A stretch of DNA of 43,667 nucleotides from NCBI GenBank assembly GCA_019235415.1, contig JAFAKN010000505.1, forward strand, positions 1 through 43,667, written 5' to 3'. Made by a program: the position numbers and the translations under genes. Positions 40,875 through 43,667 of this stretch are shown here, in pieces. Position 1 is the first letter of the stretch. Every line of letters starts with the position of its first letter. Source of the stretch: Alphaproteobacteria bacterium (GTDB taxonomy: Bacteria; Pseudomonadota; Alphaproteobacteria; Reyranellales; Reyranellaceae). Under the pieces are notes generated by a model that was given only the letters and a program-made list of their open reading frames with translations, was not told the origin of the DNA and searched no databases.

Positions 40875-42134
40875 ATGGCCGCTGGTCGCTGCCCGTCTCA
40901 ACGCCATACGACGCGCCGTCGTTTCAACCGCACCGCGCTTTCCGGGATGGCGCTGTTGGCGGCGCCGATGCCGCTGCGCCAGGCGTCGGGGCAATCGCCG
41001 CCGCTCAAGATCGGGCTGATCCTGCCGACCTCCGGACCGCAGGCGCAGATCGGGCAGGCCTGCCGGCGCGGCGCCGACGTCGCCAACGACGTGTTCGCCG
41101 ACATGAAGATCCCGGCCCAGGTCGAGATCGTGGCGTTCGACACCGAGACCAAGCCCGAGGTGGCGCGCACCCAGGCCGACAAGGCGGTCGATGCCGGCAT
41201 GCACGTGCTGGTCGGCGCCTTCGACTCGGGCCAGACGATCGCCGTCGCGCAGGTCGCCGAGCAGCGCGGCATCCCGTTGGTGGTCAACATCGCGGCGGCG
41301 CCGCCGATCACCGAATCGGGCTACAAGTTCATCGTGCGCAACTTCCCGACGGCGCCGATGCTGCTGGGCGGCGGCTTCGCCATCCAGAAGGAGATTTTTG
41401 CGCGCTCCGGCACCGCGCCCAAGAGCGCGGTCGTGCTCAGCACCAACGACACGTTCGGCACGGCGATGATCGGCGGCATCAAGGCGATGTTCCCCAAGCT
41501 CGACATGCCCTACCAGCTGGCCGACATCATCACCTACGATCCTGCGGCGAAGGACCTGTCGGTCGAAGTGGCCAAGGCCAAGGCGACCAAAGCCGACCTG
41601 CTGCTGCCGATCTGCAAGGTGGACGACGGCAAGCTCATGATCCAGGAGTTGGTCAAGCAGCGCTGGGAGCCGATGATCATCAACCCCGGCGGACCCGGCA
41701 CCTACGAGCGCGACTTCATCAGGGGCCTGGGCAAGTACGGCGAGTTCATCGTCACCGTGGCGCCGTGGATGAACCCCAAGACGGCGATGACGCAATCGCT
41801 CGAGAAGCATCACAGCGCACGCTTCCCCAGCGAGCAGTTCGACCTCGACGCGGGCTTCACCTTCGAGGCCGTGCTGATCGCCGCCACCGCCTGGCTCAAG
41901 GCGCAGTCGACCAACCCCGAGGCGCTGATGGCCGCCCTGCGCGCCACCCATATCGACGAGCACGTCATGATCGGCGGCCCGATCCAATTCGATGCCAAGG
42001 GCCAGAACGTCGGCATCAAGGTCGCGGCGCTGGAGAACTTCAAGCGGGCGCCGGTGGTCGTGCTGCCGGAGGAAGCGGCGGTGGCCGACCTTGTCTTCCC
42101 GCCGCCGCCCTGGGGCGACAAGCGCCGGGCGTGA
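40875..42134 (+). CDS. Periplasmic substrate-binding protein, branched-chain amino acid type
   Basis: 419 residues from ATG 40875, preceded by GGGAGA; ATG 40851 upstream (with GGAAAG) would add eight residues. TTRRRFNRTALSGMALLAAP is a clear twin-arginine signal. The mature part reads KIGLILPTSGPQAQIGQACRRGADVANDVF, the type I PBP opening, and MHVLVGAFDSGQTIAVAQVAEQRGIPLV near 108. It is divergent from the DAO-type genes. No permease is adjacent, so it is a third orphan LivK/SBP-type gene of this region and could use the LivHMGF complex or one outside the window. Confidence 0.88.
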   Translation: MAAGRCPSQRHTTRRRFNRTALSGMALLAAPMPLRQASGQSPPLKIGLILPTSGPQAQIGQACRRGADVANDVFADMKIPAQVEIVAFDTETKPEVARTQADKAVDAGMHVLVGAFDSGQTIAVAQVAEQRGIPLVVNIAAAPPITESGYKFIVRNFPTAPMLLGGGFAIQKEIFARSGTAPKSAVVLSTNDTFGTAMIGGIKAMFPKLDMPYQLADIITYDPAAKDLSVEVAKAKATKADLLLPICKVDDGKLMIQELVKQRWEPMIINPGGPGTYERDFIRGLGKYGEFIVTVAPWMNPKTAMTQSLEKHHSARFPSEQFDLDAGFTFEAVLIAATAWLKAQSTNPEALMAALRATHIDEHVMIGGPIQFDAKGQNVGIKVAALENFKRAPVVVLPEEAAVADLVFPPPPWGDKRRA

Positions 42135-42176
42135 GCACGGCATGGCGGGCGTCACCTCTGTCGGGAATGCGCTCCT

Positions 42177-42265
42177 TGTCATCCCGAGCGTCACCGCTGT
42201 CATCCCAGCATAGCGAGGGATCTTCGAGGCAACAGGAAGGATCCCTCGCTGCGCTCGGGATGACA
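42177..42265. repeat. REP-like palindrome, family A (short form, with a doubled left arm)
   Basis: The left side reads TGTCATCCCGAGCGTCACCGC and then again TGTCATCCCAGCATAGCGA before GGGATC; the right side has a single mirror ending CTCGGGATGACA. The loop GAGGCAACAGG is the family one. Confidence 0.85.
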
Positions 42266-42492
42266 GATGGCAGGCATGCCGCCGATCATAGTGTAAATTA
42301 AGTAGTTCGTCAATATTTCTTAAGGACGACAAGATCTGGTATTTCTGCGCGCCGGGGCCGGGGCTACCTTTATTGTCCGCGCGGATCGAGGGGGTATTCC
42401 CGGTCGCTTGGCGACGCTAACTGCATTATCGCTGTAACATTCGGCGAATAAGTAGACGGGGTGGGCGTCGACAACGGGTTGGGGGGAGAGTG
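42266..42492 (+). promoter_or_regulatory. A+T-richer upstream region of the PAP2 phosphatase gene
   Basis: About 42288-42325 (GTGTAAATTAAGTAG, then CAATATTTCTTAAGG) and 42417-42453 (ACTGCATTATCGCTGTAACA, then GAATAAGTAG) are distinctly A+T-rich against a GC-rich background, the look of a promoter/control region. TTGTCC..N..-like boxes are not certain enough to place -35/-10. GGGGGGAGAG lies just before the ATG. Confidence 0.45.
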
Positions 42493-43667
42493 ATGCATCT
42501 TGGGCGAGGACCGGCGCGAGGGTCGGCCGAGCGTCGCGTGCGCCTGGGGCTGCTTGCCGGAACGGCATTGGCCTTCGCGTTGCCGCCGTGGTTCGCAGGT
42601 GAGGCGGATGCCCAGGCGAATTGTGGCGGGCTGAATGCCAGCCAGTGCTCTCAGGCGAATCAGCAATATCAAGCGCTGTCGCAATTCGCGGCATTGCCCC
42701 ATACATCGGCCGGCGTCAACGCGCTGCAAGCCGACATGTCGACGGTTACCGGCATCTATCTGAACGCCACGGTCGGTCAGCGCAACCAAGCGGCGATCAA
42801 TTCCAATCTGTCGAGCTGGGTACCTCAGTTCAACGTCTGGAATCAGGTCATGCAAAGCAGCCCGATCTACCCGACGCTCACGGCCTTTCCGCAACTCGCG
42901 GTTTCGAGCGCACTGGCAAACGCGTTGACCGCGCAGCTCCCCGGTCAAGCCGCTGCCGTCTATGGCCAGATAACCACGCTTCTTCCCAACGACGGCAACT
43001 CCAGTCCAAGCTCGATCGCCACCCTCGAGCAAGTCGGTGCGCTGAAGAACAGCTTCACGTCGTATGCCCAGCTGTTCAGCCAGTCGACGCAGTACGCGTC
43101 GTCGGCACAGATCGATCCTCGCCCCTATCAGATAAGCCAAACGATTGGCGGCAATCCTTGGACGGCGGGGCAAGCCAGCACTTCTGCGATCCAGAGCCAG
43201 CAACAGCAATGGGTGCAGAACATGACGTCCGGCGCCTATCCCAGCGGCCATTCGACGTACGGCAACACGACGGCGCTGCTCTATGCGATCGTGCTGCCGC
43301 AGGCCTATCAGAGCATGATGATCTCGGGCCAGCAGTTCGGCCTCAGCCGCAACATCCTCGGGCTGCATCACACGCTCGACGTCATCGGTGGCCGCATGCT
43401 CGCGTACTACACGATGACGCAGCTGATGGCCGGCACGTACACGCTGCCGGGCATCGGCAACTTCCAAACCTATGTTTCGGGTTTGTCGGGAGCGCTAAAC
43501 AGCCAGCTCGCGGCTTCGTTCGGACAAGGCGTCATCGCCGTCCCCTATGCCGCCTGCGCGGCGAACGTCGCAAGCTGCATTGCGAACAACGTGTTCCCGA
43601 CGGCGAGCCAGTTCACCACCGCCAGCCAGGCCTACGCCCAGCTCGCGACCTACGGCTTGCCCTCGGT
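42493..43667 (+). CDS. Secreted PAP2-type (class A acid phosphatase-like) phosphatase, C-terminus beyond window
   Basis: 391 codons are visible and the frame is still open at the edge. A signal peptide spans about residues 14-41 (RRVRLGLLAGTALAFALPPW.., cleaved near ADAQA). The phosphatase motifs are RP at 210-211 (PRPYQ), PSGH at 250-253 and SRNILGLHHTLD at 285-296 (SR-x5-H-x3-D). The Lys that should precede RP by seven residues is a Ser here (about 203). After the last motif the protein continues for at least 95 residues, further than a plain class A enzyme, so a C-terminal domain (possibly an autotransporter barrel) may follow. GTG 42490 and ATG 42493 are both in frame. It removes phosphate from organic esters outside the cytoplasm if active. 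Confidence 0.82.
   Translation, partial: MHLGRGPARGSAERRVRLGLLAGTALAFALPPWFAGEADAQANCGGLNASQCSQANQQYQALSQFAALPHTSAGVNALQADMSTVTGIYLNATVGQRNQAAINSNLSSWVPQFNVWNQVMQSSPIYPTLTAFPQLAVSSALANALTAQLPGQAAAVYGQITTLLPNDGNSSPSSIATLEQVGALKNSFTSYAQLFSQSTQYASSAQIDPRPYQISQTIGGNPWTAGQASTSAIQSQQQQWVQNMTSGAYPSGHSTYGNTTALLYAIVLPQAYQSMMISGQQFGLSRNILGLHHTLDVIGGRMLAYYTMTQLMAGTYTLPGIGNFQTYVSGLSGALNSQLAASFGQGVIAVPYAACAANVASCIANNVFPTASQFTTASQAYAQLATYGLPS

Noticed and set aside
6975..42265. The repeated palindromes as a CRISPR array or insertion sequences
   Set aside because: Copies are far apart, without regular spacers, and have no transposase frame inside; REP-like elements fit better.

Overview
The window is high-GC DNA, densely packed on both strands. 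Its mix of genes (several branched-chain and putrescine-type ABC systems, HWE sensor kinase, CaiB-type CoA transferase, luciferase-like monooxygenases, RAYT gene, many REP-like palindromes) points to a free-living, metabolically broad alphaproteobacterium. A Rhodospirillales/Reyranella-like or Hyphomicrobiales soil or water organism is my guess; nothing here (no rRNA, no tRNA) fixes the genus.

Layout. 1-1252 (-): the end of an operon with a luciferase-like monooxygenase followed by a CaiB/BaiF CoA transferase, joined by a five-copy 14-bp repeat. 1383-4890 (+): a possible 13-residue leader peptide, then livH-livM-livG-livF, with a 135-bp palindromic element between livM and livG. 4893-5588: a RAYT transposase-like pseudogene bounded by 34-bp perfect inverted repeats. 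5601-8336 (-): an amino-acid-type binding protein and an HpaA/DszC-like flavin monooxygenase. 8533-11410 (+): an oligopeptide-type binding protein and a membrane diguanylate cyclase. 11549-16021 (-): an RND efflux pump and its adaptor. 16215-19073 (+): a sedolisin (S53) peptidase with a DUF4114 tail. 19066-24362 (-): a five-gene operon of an NtaA/DszA-type FMN monooxygenase and a complete putrescine-type ABC importer. 24533-27785 (-): three overlapping glycosyltransferase genes. 27853-28833 (-): nitronate monooxygenase. 28975-30719 (+): HWE histidine kinase and single-domain response regulator. 30700-33881 (-): a Tat-exported amine oxidase and an acyl-CoA ligase. 34209-35735 (-): an acyl-CoA carboxylase carboxyltransferase. 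35805-37046 (+): an M20 amidase. 37191-40760 (-): a family-3 binding protein and two paralogous DAO-type oxidoreductases. 40875-42134 (+): another amino-acid-type binding protein. 42493 to the edge (+): a secreted PAP2-type phosphatase, cut by the window end.

How it works together (inference). Much of the window looks like uptake plus oxidative breakdown of nitrogen-containing organics: five substrate-binding proteins, two sets of import machinery, an amidase, amine/amino-acid oxidases, nitronate and flavin monooxygenases, and acyl-CoA enzymes. Four binding proteins have no adjacent permease and may use the Liv or other membrane complexes elsewhere.

The most striking layer is non-coding. At least two families of REP-like palindromes are scattered between genes (family A, short and long forms, eight copies; family B, three copies), plus one further element in the liv operon. 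Some sit inside operons and supply Shine-Dalgarno sequence or a stop codon to the neighbouring gene; one family-A copy is nested inside a family-B copy; and a RAYT unit has its start and stop codons lying in its own terminal repeats.
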